Shown: positions 26,961 through 36,359, counted from the first letter of the stretch. The stretch: 64,000 nt of DNA from Halothiobacillaceae bacterium (GCA_028696185.1 JAQVHL010000005.1:33413-97412), one strand, 5' to 3'. The notes: generated by a model from the letters alone, not told the origin. Program-made: numbers and translations.

Positions 26961-28454
26961 ATGCCAAAGCCCAAACGCAAGAACACGTCCAGACTGACGT
27001 ACGCCCTGGCGAGCCTGCCACTCACCTTTTCCTGTGCCATGGCGGCTGAACCACCCAAGGCCCCGCCCCCCAGTACGGCCGAACTGATCGAGCAGATCGC
27101 GGCGATGAAAAAAACCATCGAGCGCCAGCAACAGCAGATCGACGCATTGGTCAGCCATGTCGAAGCCAGCCAGACACAAGCGGCACCGGCCCCCTCAAAT
27201 TCCACGACGACCACGCTGACGTCAGGAGATGCCACGGCGGCACCGACGAGCGGTTCAGTGCCTGTCGCACACCGCTCGGCAAGTGCGTCCGGGGACGAGT
27301 TCGGCAAAGTGAAGTGGTCCGGCTACGGCGTCATCAACTACGCCTCCCAGGACTTCTACGCCAATACGCAGACCAGCACCCCGGAAAGACGCGCCACCAG
27401 CGATCTTGAGCGTATTGTTCTGGCGCCCACCTTTTCGCTGGGCAAGGGCTACAAGTTCGTCACCGAGATCGAGTTCGAGCACGGCGGCACCGGATCGACC
27501 ATCGAATATGAACCCGAAGAAGCCGGTGAATTCGAGGCGGAAATCGAGAAAGGCGGTGAGATCGTCCTGGAGCAGGCCCATCTGGTCATCGAACAGGCGC
27601 CTTGGCTGAACTGGCGCGTCGGCGAAGTGCTCGTGCCCTTCGGCATGATCAACATGTATCACCAACCGTCGCAGTACTTCACCATAGAACGTCCGACGAG
27701 CGAAACGAACTTCTATCCCACCGTCTGGCACGAAACCGGTGTCGGACTGTTCGGCTCGTACGGGCAATTACGCTACGAAGCCCAAGTCATCACGGGCCTG
27801 GATTCATCCGGTTTCTCCGGCTACGGCTTCGTATCCCATGGCATGCAGAACAAGCTGGAATACCGAAACGCCGATGCGCTTGCCCTGGTTGTCCAGGCCG
27901 ACTACTCCTTCCTGCCCGGCGCCCTGGTCGGCGGATCGGTTTATTTCGGCGATACGGCCGCCAACCGCGCGCGTAACGACATGACAGAAACCGCCAATCT
28001 CTTCATGGCCAACATTTACGGCCGTTATGAGCGCGGCCCGGTCATTGTCCGCGGGCAGTTCACCCATGCGCAGTTGGAGAACTCGGATCTCGTCACCAAA
28101 GCCAATCTGCGCAGTTTCAACGCCACAGAGCTGGGCATCTCCAAAACCCCGGTGGGCAGCGAAGCCTATTCCTTCATGGTCGAAGCGGGGTACGACGTGT
28201 TCTCTTTGTTTGACGTCAAGCAATGGGGGCGTCTGGACACCTTCGCCCGCTATGAGGAATACAACACCCACGCCGCCACCGAAGGCACCATCACCGCCAT
28301 CCCCCGCTATGAACGCACGGCGGCCACCTTCGGCCTGAACTACAAACCGCGCCCTGGTGTAGTCCTGAAGGCGGAATACTCGAACCGAAGCCATTCGGGA
28401 ACGACAGCTAACAAGCAGGACTACTACGGCCTGGGCGTAGGGGTGGAGTTCTAA
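26961..28454 (+). CDS. Fur-regulated outer-membrane porin
   Basis: 497 residues. A signal peptide ends SCAMAA. A proline-rich segment and a coiled coil (STAELIEQIAAMKKTIERQQ, about residues 39-58) follow, then a Ser/Thr linker and a beta-barrel ending YGLGVGVEF. A periplasmic N-terminal coiled coil plus a 16-strand-like barrel is the layout of OprO/OprP-type porins. First gene after the Fur box, it may pass iron or an iron complex. A leader of about 25 nt has no strong ribosome-binding site. Substrate unknown. Confidence 0.78.
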   Translation: MPKPKRKNTSRLTYALASLPLTFSCAMAAEPPKAPPPSTAELIEQIAAMKKTIERQQQQIDALVSHVEASQTQAAPAPSNSTTTTLTSGDATAAPTSGSVPVAHRSASASGDEFGKVKWSGYGVINYASQDFYANTQTSTPERRATSDLERIVLAPTFSLGKGYKFVTEIEFEHGGTGSTIEYEPEEAGEFEAEIEKGGEIVLEQAHLVIEQAPWLNWRVGEVLVPFGMINMYHQPSQYFTIERPTSETNFYPTVWHETGVGLFGSYGQLRYEAQVITGLDSSGFSGYGFVSHGMQNKLEYRNADALALVVQADYSFLPGALVGGSVYFGDTAANRARNDMTETANLFMANIYGRYERGPVIVRGQFTHAQLENSDLVTKANLRSFNATELGISKTPVGSEAYSFMVEAGYDVFSLFDVKQWGRLDTFARYEEYNTHAATEGTITAIPRYERTAATFGLNYKPRPGVVLKAEYSNRSHSGTTANKQDYYGLGVGVEF

Positions 28455-28520
28455 ACCGGGGCGGATCCCCCCCACTACCGTTGACGCACACTTTTGCGTA
28501 AAGCATCGAAGAGGCAAATC

Positions 28521-29738
28521 ATGATGAAGCGTAACCCGAAATTTTCCCTGAGCCTGCTGGCAGCCGCCCTGTTGACACTGAGCGCTTGCGGAGGTGGCGG
28601 AGGCGATTCGACCGCGAGCTCGCCGATACCAACGCCGGCACCGGGAAAAGTGAGCTTTGACGCAACAGCGCTCATCAACAACGAAGTCGATGCGGTCATC
28701 GTCCAGACCTACAAAAACCTCAACAGCCGCGCCAAAAACCTGCTCGCTTCGGTCGAAGCCTTCAAAGACGGTGTCAGCGAAGCAGAGATGGACAGTGCTC
28801 AAACGAGCTGGAAAGCTGCCCGTGTTCCCTGGGAAACCAGTGAAGGCTTCCTTTTCGGGCCGGTGGACTCCCTGGGCATCGACCCGGCCATTGATTCCTG
28901 GCCCTTGAACACGCCGGATCTTCAGGCCTTCCTCCAGGCCCGGCCGGATGCCACGGTAGACGATATCGAAAATGCATCGGATGACCTTCGCGGCTTCCAT
29001 GCCATGGAATACCTGCTGTTTGGCAACGGGATCGATAGCAACGACAAGGCCGCATCGGCAATGACCCCGTCTGAAATCAATTATCTGGTCGCCCTGGCGC
29101 AGGCTTTCCAGAACCGTACCCAGGAACTTGAAGCGGCCTGGACAGTGGATTTCAACACGAAAGGCCCCTATGCCACTGCCGTGAAAAGCGCAGGTGCTGG
29201 CAACACGCAGTACAGCTCGCACGCGGCCGTCATGGAAGAGCTCATCAACGGCCTGACCGGCATTGCCGATGAAGTGGGCAATGCCAAGATCACCGAGCCC
29301 TTTGGCCCGTCGATCGACAAGGCGGACACCTCGCTTGTCGAATCGCAGTACAGCTGGAACTCACTGACCGATTTCCATAACAACCTGCAAAGCGTGCTTA
29401 ACGTCTACACGGGCAAACTGGGCTACAACCCAAATCAGGACAGCATTTCCACCCAAATGAATGGCGTGTACGCTTTCGTGCTCAAGCACAACGCGACGCT
29501 GGCCGACCGCGTACTGGCGGAAATCATCGATGCACAGCAAAAAATTGCCCTGATCAAAGGGGACGGCAACCCCAATACCACCGCAATCACCGGCAACGCC
29601 AACCCCTTCCGCACCCAGATCAGCGATGCAAATGGCCGCGTGCTGATTCAAGCCGCGATTGATGCCTCGAACAAGCTGATGCAGACGCTGGATACCGAAG
29701 TCAAACCCCTGATCGCCAACACCGAGTTCGGCAAGTAA
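28521..29738 (+). CDS. imelysin-family (peptidase M75) lipoprotein
   Basis: 405 residues. A lipobox (LTLSAC, Cys23) is followed by a poly-Gly linker. The imelysin fold is marked by the HxxE motif at His160-Glu163 (GFHAMEYLLFG) and the downstream VNGLTGIADEVGN-like segment. Imelysin proteins such as IrpA and the EfeO core are linked to iron acquisition; despite the M75 label a peptidase role is doubtful. It ends exactly where the di-heme gene begins. The Fur box upstream of the cluster supports an iron role. Confidence 0.88.
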   Translation: MMKRNPKFSLSLLAAALLTLSACGGGGGDSTASSPIPTPAPGKVSFDATALINNEVDAVIVQTYKNLNSRAKNLLASVEAFKDGVSEAEMDSAQTSWKAARVPWETSEGFLFGPVDSLGIDPAIDSWPLNTPDLQAFLQARPDATVDDIENASDDLRGFHAMEYLLFGNGIDSNDKAASAMTPSEINYLVALAQAFQNRTQELEAAWTVDFNTKGPYATAVKSAGAGNTQYSSHAAVMEELINGLTGIADEVGNAKITEPFGPSIDKADTSLVESQYSWNSLTDFHNNLQSVLNVYTGKLGYNPNQDSISTQMNGVYAFVLKHNATLADRVLAEIIDAQQKIALIKGDGNPNTTAITGNANPFRTQISDANGRVLIQAAIDASNKLMQTLDTEVKPLIANTEFGK

Positions 29739-31373
29739 ATGACAAAGAAAGCCATTTCTCCCCGTCCGGCATGGACGGGGTTGATCCTGGGCAGCCTTCT
29801 GCTGCATGGCTGCGGGGGCGGCGGCGGTGAAAATATCACCGTCACCGAACCGCCCCCCCCGGTTGAGCCTTCCTGGGCGCGTATCAGCGCACTGGGCGGC
29901 GAAACCACCAACACCACCGGGAATCAATCCAGCTTTGGTTTCGACACACCAGCGGCCAACCTGCAAGGTGACGCGCTGGCGTTTCACCTTCTGGGCGATG
30001 CCGAGTTTGAAACCAAGTTCATCAAGGCCCCCAGCACGGATTTCCCGCGTCAGGATGGCCTGGGCCCCGTATTCAACAATGACGCCTGTGTGGAATGCCA
30101 CACCCGGGACGGCCGAGGAAACTACACCTCCACCGCACTCAAGGCACCCTTGGGGCAATGGACCAAGCTTGGCGGGGAAGAGGCCCTTTTCCTACGCATC
30201 AGCGTGCCGCCTGAGCGCGGCACCTGCGTCGCGGAGGCACTCAATAACTACTGCGCCCCCGAAAAAGTACCCGGCTTTTCCGATCAGCTCTTTCACCGCG
30301 GCGTGCTGGGGCTACGAGCGGATTCGCCCTTCACAGGGCAAGCGGATGCCTATGTGCGGTTTGAAACCAGCGAAGTCCGCTACGCGGATGGCGAAACAGT
30401 GACGCTTTACAAGCCGGTATTCCAGATTCGCAACCCCTACGATTCACCGGGAGAAGCACCGGGCGATTATGTACCGCCTTTAAGTCGCGTGCTGCAGGCC
30501 GATGTCATGAGCAGCCCTCGCATGGGAATGCCCATGTTCGGGCTCGGTCTGCTCGAAGCCATTCCCGAAAGCAGCATTCTTGCACTGGCGGATGAGTACG
30601 ACAGCAACGCAGACGGTATCTCCGGACGCCCGAACTGGGTGTTCGATCCGGTCAAACAGGCTCAGGGCGATCACAACCCGGTCAGTCTTGGACGCTTCGG
30701 ATGGAAGGCCAGCACGCCCAGCGTCGCTGTACAGGGCCTGGGCGCCTACCATGGCGACATGGGCATCACGAGCTACCTGTTTCCCCAGGAAAGCATCCTC
30801 AACACCGCGCTCTACGACAGCTACCAGGTACTGAACCCCCAGGATGACGGACAGAATGGTACAGAGGTCAGCGAAGACGTAGCCAAGGCCGTGATGTTCT
30901 ACGCCAACACCCTGGCCGTACCGGCACGGCGCAATGTGGAAGATACGCGCGTATTGCGGGGCGCGGCCCTGTTCGAGTCCGCCCGCTGCACGGCATGCCA
31001 CACCCCGTCATTCCGGACCGGCCCCCATCCCGGCGTCTGGGGGCCTTCGGGCGTGGTGCCCGTCCCCGAGGTGGCAGGACAGACCATCTATCCGTTCAGC
31101 GACATGCTCTTGCATGACATGGGGGACGCCCTGGCGGATAACCGCCCGGACTTTGCGGCCAACGGGCGCGAGTGGAAAACCCGGCCGCTCTGGGGCATTG
31201 GACTGACCCAGACGGTCAACCCGCTGGCGGGCTACCTGCACGACGGGCGTGCACGCACCCTGGAAGAGGCCATCCTGTGGCATGGAGGCGAGGCCGAAGC
31301 CAGCCGTGAGGCGTTCCGGACCATGGCGAAGTCGGATCGCGACGCCATGCTGGCCTTCCTCGCTTCGCTTTAA
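29739..31373 (+). CDS. DUF1111 di-heme oxidoreductase lipoprotein
   Basis: 544 residues, starting directly after the imelysin stop. The signal peptide ends in a lipobox (LLLHGC, Cys25) with the same C-GGGGG linker as its neighbour. Two c-type heme motifs are present: CVECH at 117-121 and CTACH at 417-421, the spacing of the DHOR family (PF06537), related to di-heme peroxidases. It is probably a periplasm-facing electron-transfer lipoprotein. Imelysin-DHOR neighbourhoods are known in proteobacteria, but the reaction is not established. Confidence 0.87.
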   Translation: MTKKAISPRPAWTGLILGSLLLHGCGGGGGENITVTEPPPPVEPSWARISALGGETTNTTGNQSSFGFDTPAANLQGDALAFHLLGDAEFETKFIKAPSTDFPRQDGLGPVFNNDACVECHTRDGRGNYTSTALKAPLGQWTKLGGEEALFLRISVPPERGTCVAEALNNYCAPEKVPGFSDQLFHRGVLGLRADSPFTGQADAYVRFETSEVRYADGETVTLYKPVFQIRNPYDSPGEAPGDYVPPLSRVLQADVMSSPRMGMPMFGLGLLEAIPESSILALADEYDSNADGISGRPNWVFDPVKQAQGDHNPVSLGRFGWKASTPSVAVQGLGAYHGDMGITSYLFPQESILNTALYDSYQVLNPQDDGQNGTEVSEDVAKAVMFYANTLAVPARRNVEDTRVLRGAALFESARCTACHTPSFRTGPHPGVWGPSGVVPVPEVAGQTIYPFSDMLLHDMGDALADNRPDFAANGREWKTRPLWGIGLTQTVNPLAGYLHDGRARTLEEAILWHGGEAEASREAFRTMAKSDRDAMLAFLASL

Positions 31374-31383
31374 GGTGAAACGT

Positions 31384-31902
31384 ATGCGCTTGAGCTGGCT
31401 GGCCTTACTGCCCTGCCTTCTCGCCCTGCTGCCCACCGCCAGCGCGGACGTGTATCAGACGCCGGAAGACTTCCTGCGCGAAGAGCAGGCCAACCCGGCT
31501 TCTGCCGAATCGCTCTGGCTCAACGGTGAGATCAAGAAGCCTGTCGAACAGATTCTTGGGCATCCGTACAATGCCTTGCGCGTCAAATATTGGCGCAGCC
31601 AGGGTAAGACCCTGTGGATTCTGGAGGACATCGGCAAGGACGAATACATCACCTTCGGCTTTGTCATCGCCAACCAGAGCATCGAACTTGCCCGTGTACT
31701 CGAATTTCGCGAAAGCCGCGGATGGGAAATCAAATTCCCATCCTTTACCCGCCAATTCACCGGCGCCAAACTCGATCCGGGATTGGGCCTGGACCGTGAA
31801 GTGGACGGCATCACTGGCGCCACACTCTCCGTCAATGCCTTTGACCGCATGGCACGCCTGGCCCTGCTACTCGATAAAAACGTGGAAAAAAACGCCCCAT
31901 GA
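31384..31902 (+). CDS. periplasmic FMN-binding flavoprotein
   Basis: 172 residues with a signal peptide (WLALLPCLLALLPTASA). The motif DGITGAT at residues 141-147 matches the flavinylation site where ApbE attaches FMN to the terminal Thr (Thr147). It is thus a small extracytoplasmic one-domain flavoprotein, usually an electron carrier of respiratory or metal-reductase systems. The ATG at 31384 begins the signal peptide, 10 bp after the di-heme gene; the stop overlaps the PepSY gene by 4 bp. Confidence 0.87.
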   Translation: MRLSWLALLPCLLALLPTASADVYQTPEDFLREEQANPASAESLWLNGEIKKPVEQILGHPYNALRVKYWRSQGKTLWILEDIGKDEYITFGFVIANQSIELARVLEFRESRGWEIKFPSFTRQFTGAKLDPGLGLDREVDGITGATLSVNAFDRMARLALLLDKNVEKNAP

Positions 31903-32672
31903 ATCGCTGGCTATCCGCCCACGGGCTTGGACAGGTTCACCGAACACTGGGGCGCCTTCTTGCTTTTTTCGTTCTCCTGCTGGCCGGCAGCGGACTCTTG
32001 CTCAACCACACCAGTGAGCTGAACCTCGCACAAATCCGCCTGAACATTCCGTGGATCAACGCGCTGTACGGCCAGAAGCCCTCCCCCTGCGAGACGGCAT
32101 TCTCCCTTGGCGAACGATGGCTCAGCCTGTGCGACGGGCAGCTATTTCTCGACAGTGAAAGACTGAATGCCCCCACCGCAAATCATCTCTACGGCGCCCT
32201 CATCCAGCAGGATGTTCTGCTGATTGCCACCGAACAGCTGGGGCTGTATACCCCACAAGGTGAACGGATCGATCATCTGGCGTACCCATCCGGACGGCCA
32301 CCGGTTCGTCTGGGTTTGCTGCAAGGCACGGCCCTGTTCGATTTTTCTTCCGAATCCGGCCTCCTGCAACTGAACAAGGCCCTCACCGCCCTTGTTCCCC
32401 TGCATGTCCCGGCGGGAGATACTGTCAACTGGTGCACACCGTCCACACTGCCGTCCGCCTTGCAAGAGCAGATCGAACGTACCCGCCCAGGGGCTGGAGT
32501 GGACCTGGAGCGCCTCCTGCTGGATGTGCATAGCGGTCGTATTGCCGGAAAATTTGGCGTCTATCTCATGGATACGGCGGCCATTGGCATGGTGCTGCTG
32601 GCCATCAGTGGCTGGCTGATCCACCGCCGACGGCGATCTGCGGAGAGGCAAGCCGCATCCTGCAAGGACTGA
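31899..32672 (+). CDS. PepSY-associated membrane protein
   Basis: 257 residues. An N-terminal helix (LGRLLAFFVLLLAGSGLLLNH) and a C-terminal helix (AAIGMVLLAISGWLIH, followed by RRRR) bracket a periplasmic domain of about 190 residues. The layout resembles PepSY-TM proteins, which can carry electrons across the inner membrane to flavoproteins. The 4-bp overlap with the FMN-binding gene suggests a working pair. It ends the Fur-linked cluster. The family call rests on the helix pattern and on context. Confidence 0.72.
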   Translation: MNRWLSAHGLGQVHRTLGRLLAFFVLLLAGSGLLLNHTSELNLAQIRLNIPWINALYGQKPSPCETAFSLGERWLSLCDGQLFLDSERLNAPTANHLYGALIQQDVLLIATEQLGLYTPQGERIDHLAYPSGRPPVRLGLLQGTALFDFSSESGLLQLNKALTALVPLHVPAGDTVNWCTPSTLPSALQEQIERTRPGAGVDLERLLLDVHSGRIAGKFGVYLMDTAAIGMVLLAISGWLIHRRRRSAERQAASCKD

Positions 32673-32758
32673 CCGGCTGATGCCCATGCGCGGGTGTTGA
32701 GTGAGCGTTCAACACCCGCACCCCAGAAATAGATGAAATTTATTTGAAATAAATAACA

Positions 32759-32787
32759 TTGACAGCGACCTGCGTCGCATATTAAAT
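32759..32787 (+). promoter_or_regulatory. sigma70 promoter of the ABC importer
   Basis: Consensus TTGACA (32759-32764), 17-bp spacer, TTAAAT (32782-32787). The surrounding 100 bp are much richer in A and T than the genes. Confidence 0.6.
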
Positions 32788-32807
32788 AAGAATCATTGAC
32801 ATCAATG
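32786..32807 (+). promoter_or_regulatory. candidate operator downstream of the importer promoter
   Basis: A dyad CATTGA-CA-TCAATG (32794-32807) lies just past the -10 box. Overlapping it, ATAAGAATCATT matches 10 of 12 bases of the Fur element ATGATAATCATT. Either a Fur-like site or a separate repressor site is possible. Confidence 0.4.
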
Positions 32808-32839
32808 TTTGCACAAATAACGGTGATGGACGCTAAAAA

Positions 32840-33955
32840 ATGAACCCCAGCCTCCCGCTCTACGACGAGAATACCGCTTACCGGCAAGATCGACAGGTGC
32901 CAGAACACGTATGGGCAGACGAAGCCAGGACCAAAGCCTCTTCCGGTCTGGCAACCGGTCTGTTTCCAGCCCTGAAACGACTCGCATGCGCTTCGCTACT
33001 CCGTTGCCGGCTTATGCTCATCCTGCTAATCGGCGGCCTTGTCACTTCGGGCTTTGTCCAGGCCGATGAAATCCGCTTTTCCCTGCCCCCGGACCCCAAT
33101 GCCCTGCCGATCTTCATCCTGCAGGCCAAAAAGGCCCAGTTCCTCCCCGAGGATTCACTGACGCTGGTCGCCAATCCCGCCGGAGACCCTTCCGCGATGC
33201 GTGCCATGATTCAAGCCGGGCGCATGGACTTTGCCTTGTTCAATCTGGTCGGCGGCACGCGCTTCATTCAGGGGGGGCTGGAAAATGTACACCTCGTCGC
33301 CCCCTGGGTCTGGCGTGGCATCTACCTGCTGACACCGGAGACAGGGAGCGCGCTCCCCACGCTGACCGGACAGACAATTCTGGTCTCTCCAGGACTGTCC
33401 ACACCACCGCATGTCGTTACCCAGAAGGCCCTGCTCAAATCCGGGGTGGAGGCGAAATTTGTGGCGGGCGGATCGGGCGCCGTACTCTTGAGCCTGCTGG
33501 CCGACCCCGCGCGGGCCCCGGCTGCGGTTGCGGCCGCCGAACCTCAGGTCAGCCTGATCCTGCATCGCCAGCGCGCGGAAGACTGGAAGCAGAAATGGAC
33601 AATAGGCTTCGATCCGGCCGATGCACTGGGCGGGGAAATTCCGCTGGGCGCCCTATGGCAGATCGGCGACCGGATTTCCCCCGCCGCGCGCGAGCGACTG
33701 GTAAAAGGCTTGATACAGGCGGCCACCTGGGCCCAGAATCCGCAGAACCATGCCGAAGCGGCGCGTATCGGCGCAAGCGGTTACGCACAGATGTTCCGTC
33801 TTCCTCTGCCGGAGGCCGCGCTCCAGGACATGCTGGACAAAAAGCGCGTCGTCTGGCGACTCGATCAAGGCCCGAAAATGCGTGAAACCGTCACAACGTA
33901 CTTGAACGATGTCTTTGGCGTACAAACACCACCGGCCTTGTTTCAAGCGGAATGA
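32840..33955 (+). CDS. NitT/TauT-type ABC transporter substrate-binding protein
   Basis: 371 residues. The hydrophobic signal (LMLILLIGGLVTSGFVQA) begins only near residue 58, so the ATG at 32840 gives an unusual long leader. An ATG at 33014 would shorten it but lacks a ribosome-binding site. The mature part, with LPPDPNALPIFILQAKKAQF and MIQAGRMDFALFNLVGGTRF, fits the NMT1/SsuA-like family for nitrate, sulfonate, thiamine precursor and similar ligands. Its stop overlaps the permease start. The ligand is unknown; the start is uncertain. Confidence 0.75.
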   Translation: MNPSLPLYDENTAYRQDRQVPEHVWADEARTKASSGLATGLFPALKRLACASLLRCRLMLILLIGGLVTSGFVQADEIRFSLPPDPNALPIFILQAKKAQFLPEDSLTLVANPAGDPSAMRAMIQAGRMDFALFNLVGGTRFIQGGLENVHLVAPWVWRGIYLLTPETGSALPTLTGQTILVSPGLSTPPHVVTQKALLKSGVEAKFVAGGSGAVLLSLLADPARAPAAVAAAEPQVSLILHRQRAEDWKQKWTIGFDPADALGGEIPLGALWQIGDRISPAARERLVKGLIQAATWAQNPQNHAEAARIGASGYAQMFRLPLPEAALQDMLDKKRVVWRLDQGPKMRETVTTYLNDVFGVQTPPALFQAE

Positions 33956-34722
33956 GCCTCCCGCTGCGCGCCCTCCTGAGCACCGTACTACGTCCGCTCC
34001 TCGGCGCGCTGGGCCTGTTCGGCCTGTGGTGGCTGCTCGCCCTGACGACATCGCCCGCCATCCTCCCCACCCCCTGGCCGGTATTGATGCAGCTCGGGGA
34101 CGCGCTTTTTACCGCACAGCTCTGGCAGGACACCGGCATCACCCTGAGCAATGTACTGGCGAGTTTTGTGCTCGCACTCATCGGCGGTGTAACCCTGGGA
34201 CTGCTGGCGGCCCGGCAGGAATGGATCGAAAAAGCGCTGCACCCCCTCATGGTCGTGGTTGAGTCGGCCCCGACCATCGCCTGGCTGGTGCTGGCGATTC
34301 TCTGGCTGGGGCTGGGTGCCGGGCCGGCCATTCTTGTCGGCGTGAGCATGGCCCTGCCCCTGATTTTCATCGCCACCGTGCACGGTCTGAAACAGATTGA
34401 TACCGGCCTGCTGGACATGGCGCGTATCTACCGCCTCTCACCCTGGACGAAACTCACCCGTCTGCTGCTGCCTTCGCTGGCCCTGACACTGGCCGGCGCC
34501 GCGTCCGGCGCGCTTTCGGTTGCCTGGCGCGGTGTCATCATGGCCGAAGCCTTCTCGGCCAGCGCCGGTCTGGGTCCGGCCCTCTGGGGCGGCTACCTCT
34601 ACGGCGACATCGTACCGGTCTACGCCCATATCCTGTGGATTATCCTGCTGGGGCTGCTTCTGGAATACCTCGTCATTCACCCGATCCGGCGCCTGATCCA
34701 TGCACGACTGCATCAACGCTAA
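33952..34722 (+). CDS. ABC transporter permease (NitT/TauT type)
   Basis: 256 residues with about six transmembrane segments (LLGALGLFGLWWLLALTT first) and an EAA loop around LDMARIYRLSPWTKLTRLLLPSLA, the contact site for the ATPase. It overlaps the binding-protein gene by 4 bp and the ATPase gene by 23 bp. Confidence 0.85.
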   Translation: MSLPLRALLSTVLRPLLGALGLFGLWWLLALTTSPAILPTPWPVLMQLGDALFTAQLWQDTGITLSNVLASFVLALIGGVTLGLLAARQEWIEKALHPLMVVVESAPTIAWLVLAILWLGLGAGPAILVGVSMALPLIFIATVHGLKQIDTGLLDMARIYRLSPWTKLTRLLLPSLALTLAGAASGALSVAWRGVIMAEAFSASAGLGPALWGGYLYGDIVPVYAHILWIILLGLLLEYLVIHPIRRLIHARLHQR

Positions 34723-35452
34723 CCCACCTGCCCTCAGCGCCGACAACGACGTGCTACTGCGCCTGCACGGCGTCAGCCGGCACTTCACGGGAGGCGCTGG
34801 CGTGGTCGATATCCACCTGACCCTGCCCGTCGGGCAGACCCTGGGCATTTGCGGTGTCAGCGGCTGTGGCAAATCGACCTTGCTGCGCCTGATTGCCGGA
34901 CTCGACCTGCCGGATGAGGGCGAGATCGTCGGCAGCGTCGGACGTCTGGGAATGGTCTTCCAGGAGCCGCAACTGCTGCCCTGGCTGAGCGCAAGGGACA
35001 ATGTCCAGCTGGTACTGGGTGCGGAACAGAGCGACAAGGCCCTGGCCGCATTACGCGAGGTGGGGCTGGAACAGGCGGCCGGTCGCTACCCTGCCCAACT
35101 CTCCGGCGGCATGCGTCAGCGGGTCGGCATAGCCCGCGCGCTGGCGGTGGAGCCCGAACTGCTATTGATGGACGAGCCTTTTGCCAGCCTCGATTACTTC
35201 AACCGGGTGGAACTGCTGGAACTGGTGCGCGAACGCATCCATGAACGGGGCATCACGGCCGTATTCGTCAGTCATGACGTACGCGAAATCGCCCGTCTGT
35301 GCGACCGGGTCATCGTGCTGGGCTCTCAGCCGGGCCGGATACTGGAGCACCTGCACGACCCGCTGCCGCCCCTCGAACGCGATGCACGCCCAGGGCGACG
35401 CGCCGCCTTCGAAGAGCGCCTGCTTCAATCCATTCGCGCCGGCATGCTGTAA
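34700..35452 (+). CDS. ABC transporter ATP-binding protein (NitT/TauT type)
   Basis: 250 residues. Walker A GVSGCGKSTLL, signature LSGGMRQRVGIA, Walker B LLLMDEPFASLD and switch His in VSHDVRE are all intact. It is the SsuB/TauB/NrtD type. It overlaps the permease gene by 23 bp and converges on the universal stress protein gene with only 23 bp between. Confidence 0.88.
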   Translation: MHDCINANPPALSADNDVLLRLHGVSRHFTGGAGVVDIHLTLPVGQTLGICGVSGCGKSTLLRLIAGLDLPDEGEIVGSVGRLGMVFQEPQLLPWLSARDNVQLVLGAEQSDKALAALREVGLEQAAGRYPAQLSGGMRQRVGIARALAVEPELLLMDEPFASLDYFNRVELLELVRERIHERGITAVFVSHDVREIARLCDRVIVLGSQPGRILEHLHDPLPPLERDARPGRRAAFEERLLQSIRAGML

Positions 35453-35475
35453 CGCAAGCACCGGACACGCGCCTC

Positions 35476-36330
35476 TCAATGCAGGAGCAGAATTGGCAGG
35501 CGCGCCTCCTGAATCAGGCGCGTTGTCGTGCTGCCCAGCAGGAACTGGCGGATACGCGAATGCCCCCAGGCGCCCATTACCAACAGGCCGATGCCATTCT
35601 CGCGCGTGTAGGCATCGATCACCGGCACCACCTCGCCCGCACGCAGGGTGGAACGGGTCTCGAACCCGGCACGGGCCAGCCGCGCCTCGGCTTCGTCCAG
35701 CGCCGCGCGCGCCACGGCGGTATCCGCCCCCACGGTCAAGAGATCGATGGGCAGAGCGCGCAGCAGGGGACTTTCCGCCAAACGCTCCACCGCCTTGCGG
35801 CTGGTCGGACTGCCGTCATACGCCAGCAGGACGCGCTCCGGCGCCGTAAACTGCTCCAGCGTAATCAGGGTGGGGCGATGCAGGGTGCGCACCGCGTTTT
35901 CCAGATGCGTGCCCACCTGACGGCTCAGACGGTCACCGTCCTCCCCGTGTTGCCCCAGGATCAGCAGACGGATATCGCCGGCGAGCTCAGCCAGCGTATC
36001 CACCAGCTCACCATGGCGCTGCAGGGGCTCGACTTCCCGTGCCCCGGCGCCCTGGGTGCGTTCCCGGCAAGCCTCCAGCAGCAGACGCCCCTGCTCGCGG
36101 GCAAGCTGACCGCGACGGCGATCCAGCTCGGCCAGCTCTTCCAGTAACTGCTCCCGGCTGCCCAGACCGATATTGCCGCTGAAATCGGCGGGCGCTTGCG
36201 GATGCTCGAAGCGATCCAGCACATGCAACAGGGTCACCGGCGCCCCCAGGCGCTGTGCTGCCCAGGCAGCAGCGCTGCAGACCGCTTCGGTCGTGCGCGA
36301 ACCATCGACACAGGCATAAACTCGATTCAC
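35476..36330 (-). CDS. tandem universal stress protein (UspA)
   Basis: 284 residues with two Usp domains: about 1-135 (VYACVDGSRTTEAV, LLILGQHGE) and about 145-284 (VLLAYDGSPTSRKAVE, LLVMGAWGHSRIRQFLLGSTT). The second keeps the ATP-binding pattern GxxG(9)GS. The GTG at 36330 is preferred to an upstream TTG because GGAGGG lies 8 nt before it. It is downstream of, and probably co-transcribed with, the SulP transporter, an arrangement common in autotrophs. Confidence 0.85.
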   Translation of the reverse strand: MNRVYACVDGSRTTEAVCSAAAWAAQRLGAPVTLLHVLDRFEHPQAPADFSGNIGLGSREQLLEELAELDRRRGQLAREQGRLLLEACRERTQGAGAREVEPLQRHGELVDTLAELAGDIRLLILGQHGEDGDRLSRQVGTHLENAVRTLHRPTLITLEQFTAPERVLLAYDGSPTSRKAVERLAESPLLRALPIDLLTVGADTAVARAALDEAEARLARAGFETRSTLRAGEVVPVIDAYTRENGIGLLVMGAWGHSRIRQFLLGSTTTRLIQEARLPILLLH

Positions 36331-36359
36331 TTTCCCATCCCTCCGCTTGTCGGCACCGC

